A stretch of DNA of 64,000 bases from an uncultured Thermanaerothrix sp. (GTDB lineage: Bacteria > Chloroflexota > Anaerolineae > Anaerolineales > Anaerolineaceae). A model generated the notes under the pieces. That model was not told where the DNA came from. It did no database searches and saw only the letters and a program-made list of their open reading frames with translations. Where the stretch lies: NCBI RefSeq assembly GCF_938028735.1, contig NZ_CALIMF010000002.1, positions 372,001-436,000 on the forward strand. Direction: 5' to 3'. Position numbers and translations under genes: made by a program. Below, one piece after another: positions 36,286 to 45,083 of the stretch (positions are counted from its first letter, which is position 1; the number at the start of each line of letters is the position of its first letter).

Positions 36286-37500
36286 CTAAAACACAACTCG
36301 TAAAAACTGACGCTTCCCTACCTGCAAAATTCCCGGATGAGGCAGCGGCGCATTTGGATCTGTAAGCACCTGCCCATCTAGTCGCACGCCCTTTTGTTCA
36401 AGAAGCCGCCGCCCCTCGCTCTTGCTGCTGACCAGTTGCGCCTTCACCATGATCTCCAATACACTCTGACTTGCCTCAGCATGAAATTCGGGGATGTCCT
36501 CAGGCAAGTCGTGTTTTTGGAAAAGACGCACAAAGGCCTCCTGGGCGCGTTGAGCGGCTTCCTCACCGTAAAAGTTCGCCGTAATCTCAAAAGCCAGTTT
36601 CATTTTAGCATCACGCGGATGGAGGGTGCCATCGGCTAGAGCCTTCTCAAATGCCGCCACTTCATCGGGCAGCCAGCGGGTGACCAGTTTGGCGTAAGTG
36701 GGCATGACAAAATCGGGAATACTCATCACCTTGCCATACATGTCCTCAGCCGTTGTGTTGATGGGGATATGGTTGCCCAACGACTTGCTCATCTTCACTA
36801 CCCCATCTGTTCCCGGCAAAATACCCATGATAATTGCGATGTTGGGTTTGGCACCCAGAAACGACATAATCTTACGGGCGGCGGTCACAATATTGAACAA
36901 TTGATCGGTGCCCCCCACCTGAACATCTGCTCGCAGCATATAGGCGTCATAGCCTTGCATGATGGCATAGAAAGTTTCATGCAAGTAAATTGGATCGCCC
37001 CGTTCCCAGCGCAACCGGAAATTTTCGCGGGTGAGGAACTGCTGAAGCGTGAAATTGGCTGCCAGCGGGATCATGTCTGCCAGGGACAATTTAGAAAGCC
37101 ACTCCGCATTGTAGCGAATCTTGGTCTTGGCTGGATCCAAAATACGAAAGGCCTGCTCAGCATAGGTGCGAGCGTTTTCTTCAATCTCTTCTGGGGTTAG
37201 GCGCGGGCGCAACTTATCCTTATCCGAGGGATCACCGATCAAGGAAGTAAAATTCCCAATCAAAAAGGTCACCTCGTGGCCCAGGTCCTGAAACTGGCGC
37301 AACTTGCGCATGGTCACCGTATGACCGAGATGCAGGTCGGCCTTACGCGGGTCATAACCACAATACACCCGCAGCGGACGGCCCTCCTGTTGCGCCTCAA
37401 TCAGCCGCTCGCGCAACTCCGCCGCCATTGCCTGTTTGAGGGCCTCATCCCCGTATTCGGTTCCCTGCATGAGAAGTGCAACCTGCTCATCAATGTTCAT
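36286..37500 (-). CDS. tyrS: Tyrosyl-tRNA synthetase
   Basis: A 404-residue class I synthetase that charges tRNA-Tyr. It has the HIGH-equivalent HLGHT near residue 60 and KMSKS near 230, and ends in an S4-like RNA-binding domain (LEQKGVRLDGQVL...). The family's tyrosine-binding segment YIYLHETFYAIMQGYDAYML-like region is present. The start is the ATG at 37500, with GGAGG 8 bp upstream; the ATG at 37506 is too close to that site and the start at 37542 has none. No T-box precedes it, unlike ileS. Confidence 0.96.
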   Translation of the reverse strand: MNIDEQVALLMQGTEYGDEALKQAMAAELRERLIEAQQEGRPLRVYCGYDPRKADLHLGHTVTMRKLRQFQDLGHEVTFLIGNFTSLIGDPSDKDKLRPRLTPEEIEENARTYAEQAFRILDPAKTKIRYNAEWLSKLSLADMIPLAANFTLQQFLTRENFRLRWERGDPIYLHETFYAIMQGYDAYMLRADVQVGGTDQLFNIVTAARKIMSFLGAKPNIAIIMGILPGTDGVVKMSKSLGNHIPINTTAEDMYGKVMSIPDFVMPTYAKLVTRWLPDEVAAFEKALADGTLHPRDAKMKLAFEITANFYGEEAAQRAQEAFVRLFQKHDLPEDIPEFHAEASQSVLEIMVKAQLVSSKSEGRRLLEQKGVRLDGQVLTDPNAPLPHPGILQVGKRQFLRVVF

Positions 37501-37549
37501 GGGCATGTCCTCCGTGAGTTGGTTAATTATACCTAAAACCACACGGAGA

Positions 37550-38458
37550 TTAACGGGTTAGCAGGTCACGCAGGGCAGCTTCTAAGTCCTCAAAGACAAA
37601 GCGGTAACCCAAATTCAAAAGCCGCTGGGGTAAGGCACGCTGCCCATCCAGCACCAGGGTACTCATTTCACCCAGTACCCACCTCAACACAAATGCCGGG
37701 ACAGGTAGCCAGTAGGGCCGTCGTAATACGCGTGCCAACGTGCGGCCAAAAACCGCATTGGGCACTGGGTTGGGTGCCGTCAGGTTGAAGGGACCGGTGG
37801 CCTGTTCGTTATGAAGCAGGAACAACATCGCCCCAATCTGATCAGCCATATGGATCCAAGGCATCCACTGTCGTCCACTGCCCAGCGGCCCCCCTACCCC
37901 CAAGCGGAAGGGCAACAACAGGCGCTTAAGCACCAGACTTTCGCGGTCCAGTACGATCCCCGTGCGCAAGAGCACCCGCCGCACGCCCCAGGCCTCAACC
38001 GGCTGGGTGCTAGCTTCCCACTGCACACAGAGCTGAGCCAGGAAATCCTGGCCTGGAGGAGACGCTTCAGTGATCACCTCATCCCCGCATGATCCGTAAT
38101 ATCCAATGGCCGAAGCCTGCACCAGCAAGCGGGGTTTGCGAGGCGCCAGAGCAAACGCTTCAACGACCGCTTTCCCGCTCACAACCCGGCTGGTCAGAAA
38201 TTCCATTTTCCGCTGTTGGGTCCAGCGACCCACGCCCAAATTGGCCCCCGCCAGATTGACCACCGCATCCATCTCGGCCAACAAGTTTGCCCAGGGCGTG
38301 CCATGGTGGCCATCCCAGGGGTGCACCGCCACGGAGACAGGCAAATGGACGGACTGGGGACGCCGACTCAGCACGCTAATGGTATGCCCCTCCTCCAGCA
38401 ACCGAGTTATCAGGGCCCTTCCGATAAACCCACTTCCGCCGATGATCATAATATTCAT
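37550..38458 (-). CDS. TIGR01777-family NAD(P)-dependent epimerase-like protein
   Basis: A 302-residue Rossmann-fold protein of the extended SDR family. The N-terminal nucleotide-binding motif is GGSGFIGRALI (7-17), then SRRP at about 31-34. The C-terminal region contains the DUF1731-like segment (GRTLARVLRRPYWLPVPAFVLRWVLGEMS and a final LGYRFVFEDLEAALRDLL). Bacterial members (YfcH, plant SulA-like) have no settled substrate; the SDR catalytic tyrosine is in SAIGYYG. It is the first gene upstream of tyrS on the same strand, 49 bp away. Confidence 0.88.
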   Translation of the reverse strand: MNIMIIGGSGFIGRALITRLLEEGHTISVLSRRPQSVHLPVSVAVHPWDGHHGTPWANLLAEMDAVVNLAGANLGVGRWTQQRKMEFLTSRVVSGKAVVEAFALAPRKPRLLVQASAIGYYGSCGDEVITEASPPGQDFLAQLCVQWEASTQPVEAWGVRRVLLRTGIVLDRESLVLKRLLLPFRLGVGGPLGSGRQWMPWIHMADQIGAMLFLLHNEQATGPFNLTAPNPVPNAVFGRTLARVLRRPYWLPVPAFVLRWVLGEMSTLVLDGQRALPQRLLNLGYRFVFEDLEAALRDLLTR

Positions 38459-38601
38459 ACGCTCTACCTTTCTTCAGAGACTCACACAACATCTAATTCG
38501 TAGGTGTTCCAAATTGATCTGTGCTCAAGCGCTACCCTTGTTATTGCTCATCCTGCTTCGATTATATCCAGAAGCGCCAAAACGATCTCAGCGCGCAACG
38601 G

Positions 38602-38630
38602 TTGATTTTTTATGAGGTTCGTGGCATAAT
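38602..38630 (+). promoter_or_regulatory. Promoter of the T-box/ileS transcript
   Basis: TTGATT (38602-38607), 17 bp, then CATAAT (38625-38630). Transcription would start near 38637, directly before the T-box leader. Confidence 0.6.
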
Positions 38631-38636
38631 TTGCGC

Positions 38637-38920
38637 ATCTCAAAAGCGATGATGGAAACGAGTAGGCTCGTTCGAGGCTGTCAGCGAACCCGGGAGAGTG
38701 CGAGCCGGGGCAGATCGGTGAGCCGAAAATCCTTCCGGAGCTGCAAACTGAACGCGAACCAACGAGTTCGTCAGTAGGGGCGCCGGCGTCGCCAGCCGTT
38801 ACCCACGGCGCAGGTATCAACGGGAAACCGGGCGTACCTGGCAGAGTGCCTGCCTGCGGGCAGGAATCAGGGTGGTACCGCGAGATACCCTCTCGTCCCT
38901 GAAGCGGACAGAGGGTTTTT
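38637..38920 (+). promoter_or_regulatory. T-box leader controlling ileS
   Basis: A tRNA-sensing riboswitch. The invariant T-box AGGGTGGTACCGCG is at 38869-38882. Upstream, helix CCGGGAG (38690-38696) with CTTCCGG (38732-38738) holds an internal loop with AGTG on one side and GAAAATC on the other; the ATC at 38729-38731 would be the specifier for isoleucine. Uncharged tRNA-Ile would stabilise an antiterminator that includes the T-box, and charged tRNA would let the terminator at 38888-38920 form. The T-box and terminator are certain. The specifier assignment is my inference, because a second ATC occurs at 38714-38716. Confidence 0.93.
38888..38920 (+). terminator. T-box-regulated intrinsic terminator before ileS
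   Basis: CCCTCT (38888-38893) pairs with AGAGGG (38910-38915), and GTCC with GGAC inside it, followed by TTTTT (38916-38920). The 5' arm overlaps the region that would pair with the T-box in the antiterminator. Confidence 0.85.
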
Positions 38921-38984
38921 GTTTAGAGGCCACCCCTTATCTACCGACGGAGCACTCAAAAATCTCAGGTTAGAGGAGTGGAGT

Positions 38985-41900
38985 ATGTTTCGACCCGTCT
39001 CGCCGAAACTCGATATCGTCTCTCTCGAAGAGTCTATCTTACGTTTTTGGAAATCTCACGACATTTTCCACGAGACCCTGCGCCAGCGCGAGGGGCAACC
39101 GGAATATGTTTTTTACGAAGGTCCCCCGACCGCTAATGGGAAGCCGGGCGTGCACCATGTCCTGGCACGGGCTTTCAAGGATGTTTTTCCACGCTACAAA
39201 ACAATGCGCGGCTATCACGTTATTCGTCGCGGCGGGTGGGATACTCATGGCTTGCCAGTAGAAATTGAGGTGGAAAAGCAACTTGGTTTCAATACCAAGC
39301 GCGAGATTGAGGCCTATGGGATTGCCCGCTTCAATGAACTCTGCCGTAAATCGGCTTTCACCTATATCCGCGAATGGGAAAAATTAACCGAGCGCATTGC
39401 CTACTGGGTTGACCTGGACACGGCTTATATCACCTACACCAACGATTACATTGAGTCGGTGTGGTGGATCTTAAAGAATTTCTGGGAACGCAATTTGCTG
39501 TATCAGGGTTTCAAGGTTGTCCCTTACTGCCCACGTTGTGGAACCCCCCTTTCAGATCATGAGGTTGCGCTGGGGTATGATGAAGCCACCGATCCCTCGG
39601 TTTATGTGCGTTTACCCCTGGTAGATGAACCCGGCACCTCTCTGCTAATCTGGACTACCACCCCATGGACGCTACCGGCTAATGTGGCCGTAGCTGCCCA
39701 TCCAGATGTGGATTACGTAGTGGTCGAGCGAGAAACCCCCGAGAACGGAAAAGAACGTCTGATCCTGGCCGAAGCGCTGGTGCCGGCCGTTTTCGGGGAG
39801 GAACCGGTTAAGGTCGTTGCCAGAATGAAGGGCCGTCAGTTGAAGGGCAAACGTTACCATCCGCTGTTCACCTTCCTCCCGGTAGACAAACCGGCTCACT
39901 ATGTGGTGCTGGGAGACTTCGTGACTACAGAGGAGGGTACCGGCCTGGTGCACATGGCCCCTGCCTTTGGTGCCGAGGACATGAGCGCTGCTTTGGAGTA
40001 TGATCTGCCCATTCTAATGACGGTGAACGAAGAAGGGGCCTTCATCCCAGAGGTGCGCCCCTGGGCGGGCAAGTTCGTCAAGGACGCCGACCCCGAGATC
40101 ACTGAAGATTTGCGCCGCCGCGGTCTGCTCTTGCGTGCAGGGACTTACACGCATACCTATCCCTTCTGCTGGCGCTGCTCTACACCGCTACTCTATTACG
40201 CCCGTCCCACTTGGTATATCCGCACCAGCCAGTTCAAAGAGCAAATGGTGGCATTGAATGAAAAAATCAACTGGTACCCGGAGCATATTAAGCATGGGCG
40301 CTTTGGCAATTGGCTGGCCAACAATATTGACTGGGCGCTAGGACGTGAACGCTACTGGGGCACCCCTCTACCCATTTGGGAGTGCCGGGAGTGCCATCAT
40401 CAGGAATGCATCGGCTCGGTGGCTGAACTCTCCCAAAAAGTCGGGCGGGATCTCACTGGACTGGATCTTCACCGCCCACACGTGGACGAGATCCGCTGGA
40501 AATGCCCAGAGTGCGGCGGCACCATGGAACGCGTGCCAGAATTAATTGACGTGTGGTTTGACTCGGGCGCCATGCCAGTGGCTCAGTGGCATTACCCATT
40601 TGAGAACGAAGAGACGTTCAAGCGCCAGTTTCCAGCGGATTACATCTGTGAAGCCGTTGACCAAACCCGTGGCTGGTTCTATTCCCTCCACGCCATTAGC
40701 ACATTGCTGTTTAACGAAGTCGCCTATAAGAACGTTATCTGCCTGGGATTGATTCTGGACGCCCAAGGACAAAAAATGTCCAAATCGCGTGGGAACGTGG
40801 TTGATCCGTGGGATGTGATCAACCGCACCGGCGCTGACGCCATGCGTTGGTATCTGTATACCGCCAGCCCGCCCGGTCAGGAGCGCCGCTTCTCCAGCGA
40901 TTTGGTGGCCGAGGTACTGCGCAGTTTTGTGCTCACTCTTTGGAACACTTATACCTTCTTTGTGACCTACGCCAACTTGGATGGCTGGCTACCTTCGGAT
41001 GAGGAGCCTGAATACACTCCATTGGATCGTTGGCTACGCTCCACCTTACACGCATTGGTGCGAGAAATCACCGACGCCCTAGAGCACTACGACGTGCTGG
41101 GAGCCACCCGTCCCATCGAGACCTTTGTGGATCAACTTTCCAACTGGTACCTGCGCCGTTCACGTCGCCGCTTTTGGAAGAGCGAATCGGATGCTGATAA
41201 ACGCGCGGCTTATGCCACCCTCTACGAAGCATTGGTCACTCTGAGCAAACTGCTGGCACCTACCATGCCCTTCCTGGGCGAAGCCCTCTACCAGAACCTA
41301 GTGCGCTCGGTGGATAAGCAGGCGCCTCTCTCGGTGCATTTAGTCGAGTGGCCAACGTATGATGAACAGGTCATCGACGAACGGCTCAATCGGGAGATGG
41401 CATTGGTCATGCGCCTGGCTTCGTTGGGACATGCCGCGCGCAACAAGGCCAATCGTAAAGTGCGTCAACCGCTGGCTGAGGCAGCTTTCGCGGTAGGCAA
41501 CGCGGATGAAATTCCAGTGGTGCAAGCCTATGCTGACCTCCTGGCCGACGAGTTAAACGTCAAACGGGTGCGGGTTTTGGACGCTACCAGCGAAGCCGTG
41601 GCCTATAGCCTCAACCCCTTACCCAAACAACTGGGGCAAAAGTACGCCAGCCGTTTCCCCGCCATTCGCAAGGCAATCCTGGCTCTCGATCCTGAACCGG
41701 CCGCCAAGCGCCTGCTCAACAACCAACCCATTGAGGTAAGCGTGGATGGTGAAACCTACACGATCCTTCCTGAAGAGGTTGAGGTGCGCGTCCAAGCACG
41801 CGAGGGCTTTGCCGTTGCCTCTGAAGGGCCCTACCTGGCCGCGTTGGTTACGGATCTCACCCCCGAATTGATTCAAGAGGGACTGGCCCGCGAGTTTGTG

Positions 41901-42137
41901 CGCCGGGTGCAGGAATTGCGTAAGCAAGCCGACTTGGAGATCGCTGACCGTATCCGCCTCTACTACCAGGCCACCCCCGGACTGGAAACCGCTGTAGCCG
42001 CCTTCAGGGACTACATTATGGGGGAAACCCTAACCGTGGAAATGCTCAACCAACCCCTGCCGGCCAATCTGCCCGCCGCCGAGGATGCTTTTGATGGTGA
42101 GCGACTGCAGATAGCCCTAGAACGAATTAGCCGCTAA
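38985..42137 (+). CDS. ileS: Isoleucyl-tRNA synthetase, type 2 (eukaryote-like)
   Basis: A 1050-residue class I synthetase. The HIGH-region reads GKPGVHHVLARAF, and the KMSKS motif is intact (GQKMSKSRGNV). Large editing (CP1) insertions occupy about 190-400, with the TTTPWTLPANV block. The C-terminal region lacks the zinc-finger cysteines of type 1 enzymes, and the sequence around the signature motifs resembles type 2 IleRS, a class often resistant to mupirocin. The ATG at 38985 follows AGAGGAG; a start at 38919 lies inside the terminator and is rejected. It is governed by the T-box leader and followed by its own terminator. Confidence 0.96.
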   Translation: MFRPVSPKLDIVSLEESILRFWKSHDIFHETLRQREGQPEYVFYEGPPTANGKPGVHHVLARAFKDVFPRYKTMRGYHVIRRGGWDTHGLPVEIEVEKQLGFNTKREIEAYGIARFNELCRKSAFTYIREWEKLTERIAYWVDLDTAYITYTNDYIESVWWILKNFWERNLLYQGFKVVPYCPRCGTPLSDHEVALGYDEATDPSVYVRLPLVDEPGTSLLIWTTTPWTLPANVAVAAHPDVDYVVVERETPENGKERLILAEALVPAVFGEEPVKVVARMKGRQLKGKRYHPLFTFLPVDKPAHYVVLGDFVTTEEGTGLVHMAPAFGAEDMSAALEYDLPILMTVNEEGAFIPEVRPWAGKFVKDADPEITEDLRRRGLLLRAGTYTHTYPFCWRCSTPLLYYARPTWYIRTSQFKEQMVALNEKINWYPEHIKHGRFGNWLANNIDWALGRERYWGTPLPIWECRECHHQECIGSVAELSQKVGRDLTGLDLHRPHVDEIRWKCPECGGTMERVPELIDVWFDSGAMPVAQWHYPFENEETFKRQFPADYICEAVDQTRGWFYSLHAISTLLFNEVAYKNVICLGLILDAQGQKMSKSRGNVVDPWDVINRTGADAMRWYLYTASPPGQERRFSSDLVAEVLRSFVLTLWNTYTFFVTYANLDGWLPSDEEPEYTPLDRWLRSTLHALVREITDALEHYDVLGATRPIETFVDQLSNWYLRRSRRRFWKSESDADKRAAYATLYEALVTLSKLLAPTMPFLGEALYQNLVRSVDKQAPLSVHLVEWPTYDEQVIDERLNREMALVMRLASLGHAARNKANRKVRQPLAEAAFAVGNADEIPVVQAYADLLADELNVKRVRVLDATSEAVAYSLNPLPKQLGQKYASRFPAIRKAILALDPEPAAKRLLNNQPIEVSVDGETYTILPEEVEVRVQAREGFAVASEGPYLAALVTDLTPELIQEGLAREFVRRVQELRKQADLEIADRIRLYYQATPGLETAVAAFRDYIMGETLTVEMLNQPLPANLPAAEDAFDGERLQIALERISR

Positions 42138-42163
42138 ACTGGGTATGGCTTCATAACCCTAAG

Positions 42164-42196
42164 ACTCGGGTAGGCTCGAGACCTACCCGAGTTTTT
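42164..42196 (+). terminator. Intrinsic terminator of ileS
   Basis: ACTCGGGTAGG (42164-42174) pairs with CCTACCCGAGT (42182-42192) around a 7-nt loop, followed by TTTT. It lies 27 bp after the ileS stop. Confidence 0.9.
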
Positions 42197-42357
42197 ACAT
42201 ACCCTTACAACTGTCCCGTTTGTTGATAAAATCTATCAAGGATCTATTTACTCTGGAAACAATCTGTCGTCCAGGTCTATTGAGAGTCTCCCTTCGCCTG
42301 GCCCAAAGACCCTCGTCATGCCTGACAGCATAGTGATCATAAAGACTGGAGTCGCAC

Positions 42358-42681
42358 ATGAACCCCCGACCTCCTCAACCTTTACGAACCTTGGCAATCG
42401 CTTTATTGACCCTGGCTACTGCCGCCATCCACATCTCCTTGCTCTTCCCTGATTTCATGTTCATTCTTAACGGGCTGGGATACCTCGTTTTTCTGGGAAC
42501 CTACCTAGTAGGGAGAGGACGACTTGGTGAGCATTTTCGCTGGGCACGATATGGCTTCATTGCCTATACTGGGTTAACCATTTTATTGTGGTTGCTAATC
42601 GGCGCGCGTACGCCGCTGGGCTACATTACTAAAATCATTGAGATTGTCTTGGTCGGTTTATTGGTCACTGATCGGACTTAA
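42358..42681 (+). CDS. Small hypothetical membrane protein
   Basis: A 107-residue protein with about four hydrophobic segments (about 11-28, 33-51, 63-81 and 85-103) separated by short basic loops. The start codon is ATG at 42358 with GGAG upstream. I do not recognise the family. It ends 20 bp before ribA on the same strand, so it may be the first gene of the ribA cluster, but nothing in it suggests a role there. Confidence 0.65.
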   Translation: MNPRPPQPLRTLAIALLTLATAAIHISLLFPDFMFILNGLGYLVFLGTYLVGRGRLGEHFRWARYGFIAYTGLTILLWLLIGARTPLGYITKIIEIVLVGLLVTDRT

Positions 42682-42701
42682 TTATTAGATAGGTGAGTCA
42701 A

Positions 42702-43361
42702 ATGGGTAACCTAGAAGTTAAATGCGAAGTTAGCACCACGCTACCCACCGCTTGGGGTAGGTTTCGCCTGCACCTTTATACCGACTCAGTAGAACACCGC
42801 GAGCATCTAGTCCTGGTGCGGGGTGACCTAGACCCCCTCTCCGCCGTTCTCACCCGTGTTCACTCCGAGTGCTTTACCGGGGACGTGTTGGGGTCACGGC
42901 GCTGCGATTGCGGAGAGCAATTGCAACAAGCCTTAAGTCATATTGCTAACTCAAGGCAGGGCATCTTGATTTACCTGCGCCAAGAAGGACGAGGCATTGG
43001 CCTACGCGAGAAACTACGTGCCTACAATCTCCAAGATCAGGGATTGGATACCGTAGAGGCCAACCTTGCCCTTGGACACCCCGTAGATGCACGCCGTTAT
43101 GACATCGCTGCGCTCATCCTCAAAGACTTGGGAATATCACGCGTACGCCTCATGACTAATAATCCCCAGAAAATTCACGACCTTGAAGCCCTTGGCATCC
43201 AAGTTGTTGAACGCGTCCCCCTCCTGCCCACTGTGTATCCGGAGAACATGGCCTACTTGCGCAGTAAAGTCCTGCGCCTAAATCACTGGCTTGATTTGGG
43301 AGAATTGCCCTATGCCAGCTCAAAGCACCCTGGTGGAAATGGCCAGGAACCGCATCCGTGA
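42702..43361 (+). CDS. ribA: GTP cyclohydrolase II
   Basis: A 219-residue enzyme that opens GTP to 2,5-diamino-6-ribosylamino-pyrimidinone phosphate, releasing formate and pyrophosphate. The zinc cysteines are in ECFTGDVLGSRRCDCGEQ, the catalytic loop is RQEGRGIGLREK, and LMTNNPQKI is the nucleotide-binding block. It is the stand-alone form, with no fused RibB (DHBP synthase) domain. I place the start at the ATG at 42702, 5 bp after AGGTGAG; a GTG at 42693 is the alternative. It overlaps the reductase gene by 50 bp. The neighbouring genes point to a pathway other than riboflavin. Confidence 0.95.
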   Translation: MGNLEVKCEVSTTLPTAWGRFRLHLYTDSVEHREHLVLVRGDLDPLSAVLTRVHSECFTGDVLGSRRCDCGEQLQQALSHIANSRQGILIYLRQEGRGIGLREKLRAYNLQDQGLDTVEANLALGHPVDARRYDIAALILKDLGISRVRLMTNNPQKIHDLEALGIQVVERVPLLPTVYPENMAYLRSKVLRLNHWLDLGELPYASSKHPGGNGQEPHP

Positions 43362-44058
43362 GTGGCAAGCAGAAGGTACCAACCATTACCAATCTGAACA
43401 ACGCCCTTGGGTAACCCTGGCCTTCGCCCAAAGTCTAGATGGGTGCCTAACCTTCAAACGGGGGCATCCAAGTGCCCTTAGTAGTGATGCGGCACTCCGC
43501 CTGACCCATGCCCTACGCGCCGAGCATCAGGCCATCTTGGTTGGCGTGGGAACAGTATTGGCTGATAATCCTCGACTCACTGTGCGTCTTGTACCGGGGC
43601 AGCATCCTCAGCCACTGGTTCTGGATACCCACCTGCGCATCCCGCTCGAAAGTCACATCTTGCACCATCCTACCACAGCACCGTGGATCTTTACTGCCAC
43701 CAAAGCACCTGCCAACCGCCGCAATGCGTTAGAGGCCTTAGGCGCTCGCATCGTGCCCCTGGTGGATGAACCTGGCGACCCCATCCCTCTGCCACTAATG
43801 CTGAGATATCTGTGGGAAAACGGCATTCATTCGCTGATGGTTGAGGGGGGCGCCAAAGTGCTCACTGCATTTATAGAGGCCCACTTGCTGGATGCTGCCA
43901 TCATCACCCTTGCCCCGATCTGGATTGGCGGTTATCATTATATAAACAAGTTGCTGGTTAGCCCCGAACGCAAGGCCCCTGGACTAAGCCTTTGGCAGTG
44001 GGAAATGTGGGATCAAGATTTGATATTATGGGGGAGGCCTAGAATTTACCGCATATGA
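43312..44058 (+). CDS. RibD C-terminal-type reductase (no deaminase domain)
   Basis: A 248-residue dihydrofolate-reductase-like enzyme of the RibD C-terminal/RIB7 family, which uses NADPH to reduce the ribosyl group of the RibA product to a ribityl group. Key segments are PWVTLAFAQSLDGCLT, GTVLADNPRLTVR and LMVEGGAKVLTAF. The usual N-terminal deaminase half of RibD is absent, so the expected product would still be a diaminopyrimidine, as in the archaeal and fungal order of steps. The ATG at 43312 follows GGGAGAA. The gene overlaps ribA upstream and the dehydrogenase downstream by 4 bp, so the three are translationally coupled. Confidence 0.9.
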   Translation: MPAQSTLVEMARNRIREWQAEGTNHYQSEQRPWVTLAFAQSLDGCLTFKRGHPSALSSDAALRLTHALRAEHQAILVGVGTVLADNPRLTVRLVPGQHPQPLVLDTHLRIPLESHILHHPTTAPWIFTATKAPANRRNALEALGARIVPLVDEPGDPIPLPLMLRYLWENGIHSLMVEGGAKVLTAFIEAHLLDAAIITLAPIWIGGYHYINKLLVSPERKAPGLSLWQWEMWDQDLILWGRPRIYRI

Positions 44059-45083
44059 AGCGCCAATCTCTCATCTTTAAAGCACCTCTTGCAGTCGAAA
44101 TTCAAGAAGAGGATTGTCCCAACCCACAGAGCGGCGAGGTGCTGGTTAAAACCCTAGTCAGTGCAATCAGTGCTGGCACGGAGGTGTTGGCCTATACCGG
44201 GCAGATCCCAAGTTGGTTTAGCCTGGATGAGACTCTTCCTGCTCTCAAGGGAACTTTCTCCTTTCCATTCAAGTATGGCTATGCCTGCGTGGGTGAGGTT
44301 ATTGCAGTAGGCGAAGGGGTCGAAAAAACCTGGTTAGGTCGTAAGGTGTTCGCCTTCAATCCTCATGAAAGCGCCTTTGTTGCGTCGTTAGATTCCCTTA
44401 TCCCGCTCCCTGAAGGGTTGAACGAGGAGGACCTCTTATTCCTGCCCAACATGGAAACGGCGGTAAACGTCGTTCAAGATGGTCGTCCCATTTTGGGAGA
44501 GCAGGTTGTTGTCTTTGGCCTAGGCATTGTGGGGCTACTCACCACAGCATTACTCACCCGTTTTCCTCTCAATCATATTGTGGCCCTCGATCGCTACCCG
44601 TTACGGCGTAAAGCCGGAATGGAACTGGGAATCACTGCCGTATTTGACCCGCTCAGTGAGGAAGTATTACGTGGGCTGCGTTCCATCCTAGAATCGCTTG
44701 GCTACCATCAGGGCGCCGACTTAGTATTCGAAGTCTCAGGAGCGCCTGGCGCCCTCAACCAGGCGATTGAGATCACCGGCTACACCGGACGCATTGTAGT
44801 GGGCTCCTGGTATGGGCGCAAACCGGTGGCCCTGGATCTAGGGGGACGTTTCCATCGCAGCCGCATTCAAATCATCGCCAGTCAGGTAAGCACCATTGCG
44901 CCGGAACTCAGCGGACGCTGGACAAAAGCGCGTCGCCTTCAGATGGCGGTGGAAGCGCTCAAATGGTTGCGCCCCTCTTTCTGGATTACCCACCGCTTTT
45001 CCTTCGAACGTGCCGCCGAGGCTTATCGGTTGCTCAATGAATATCCCGAAGAGGCCCTACAGGTCATCCTGACTTATTCGTAA
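44055..45083 (+). CDS. MDR-superfamily dehydrogenase without the catalytic zinc site
   Basis: A 342-residue medium-chain dehydrogenase/reductase. The N-terminal catalytic domain has SAISAGTEVLAYTG where zinc-dependent alcohol dehydrogenases have a Cys-Gly-Thr-Asp block, so the catalytic zinc ligand is lost. The Rossmann motif is VVFGLGIVGLLTTALL (about 155-170). The closest pattern I can recall is the BchC-like and related group that works on large or unusual alcohols. It overlaps the reductase gene by 4 bp and ends 3'-to-3' with the acyltransferase gene, overlapping by 20 bp. It probably reduces or oxidises an intermediate of the ribA cluster. Confidence 0.85.
   Translation: MKRQSLIFKAPLAVEIQEEDCPNPQSGEVLVKTLVSAISAGTEVLAYTGQIPSWFSLDETLPALKGTFSFPFKYGYACVGEVIAVGEGVEKTWLGRKVFAFNPHESAFVASLDSLIPLPEGLNEEDLLFLPNMETAVNVVQDGRPILGEQVVVFGLGIVGLLTTALLTRFPLNHIVALDRYPLRRKAGMELGITAVFDPLSEEVLRGLRSILESLGYHQGADLVFEVSGAPGALNQAIEITGYTGRIVVGSWYGRKPVALDLGGRFHRSRIQIIASQVSTIAPELSGRWTKARRLQMAVEALKWLRPSFWITHRFSFERAAEAYRLLNEYPEEALQVILTYS

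Noticed and set aside
38849-38863. GC-rich hairpin CTGCCTGCGGGCAG as a separate terminator or repeat
   Set aside because: It lies within the T-box leader just before the T-box sequence and is explained as one of its helices.
38919-38984. An earlier start for ileS
   Set aside because: It begins in the T tract of the T-box terminator. The ATG at 38985 has AGAGGAG before it and begins at the family start.
42358-42681. The small membrane protein as a member of the RibA cluster
   Set aside because: It is close to ribA but there is no motif or coupling that shows a common function; the link stays open.
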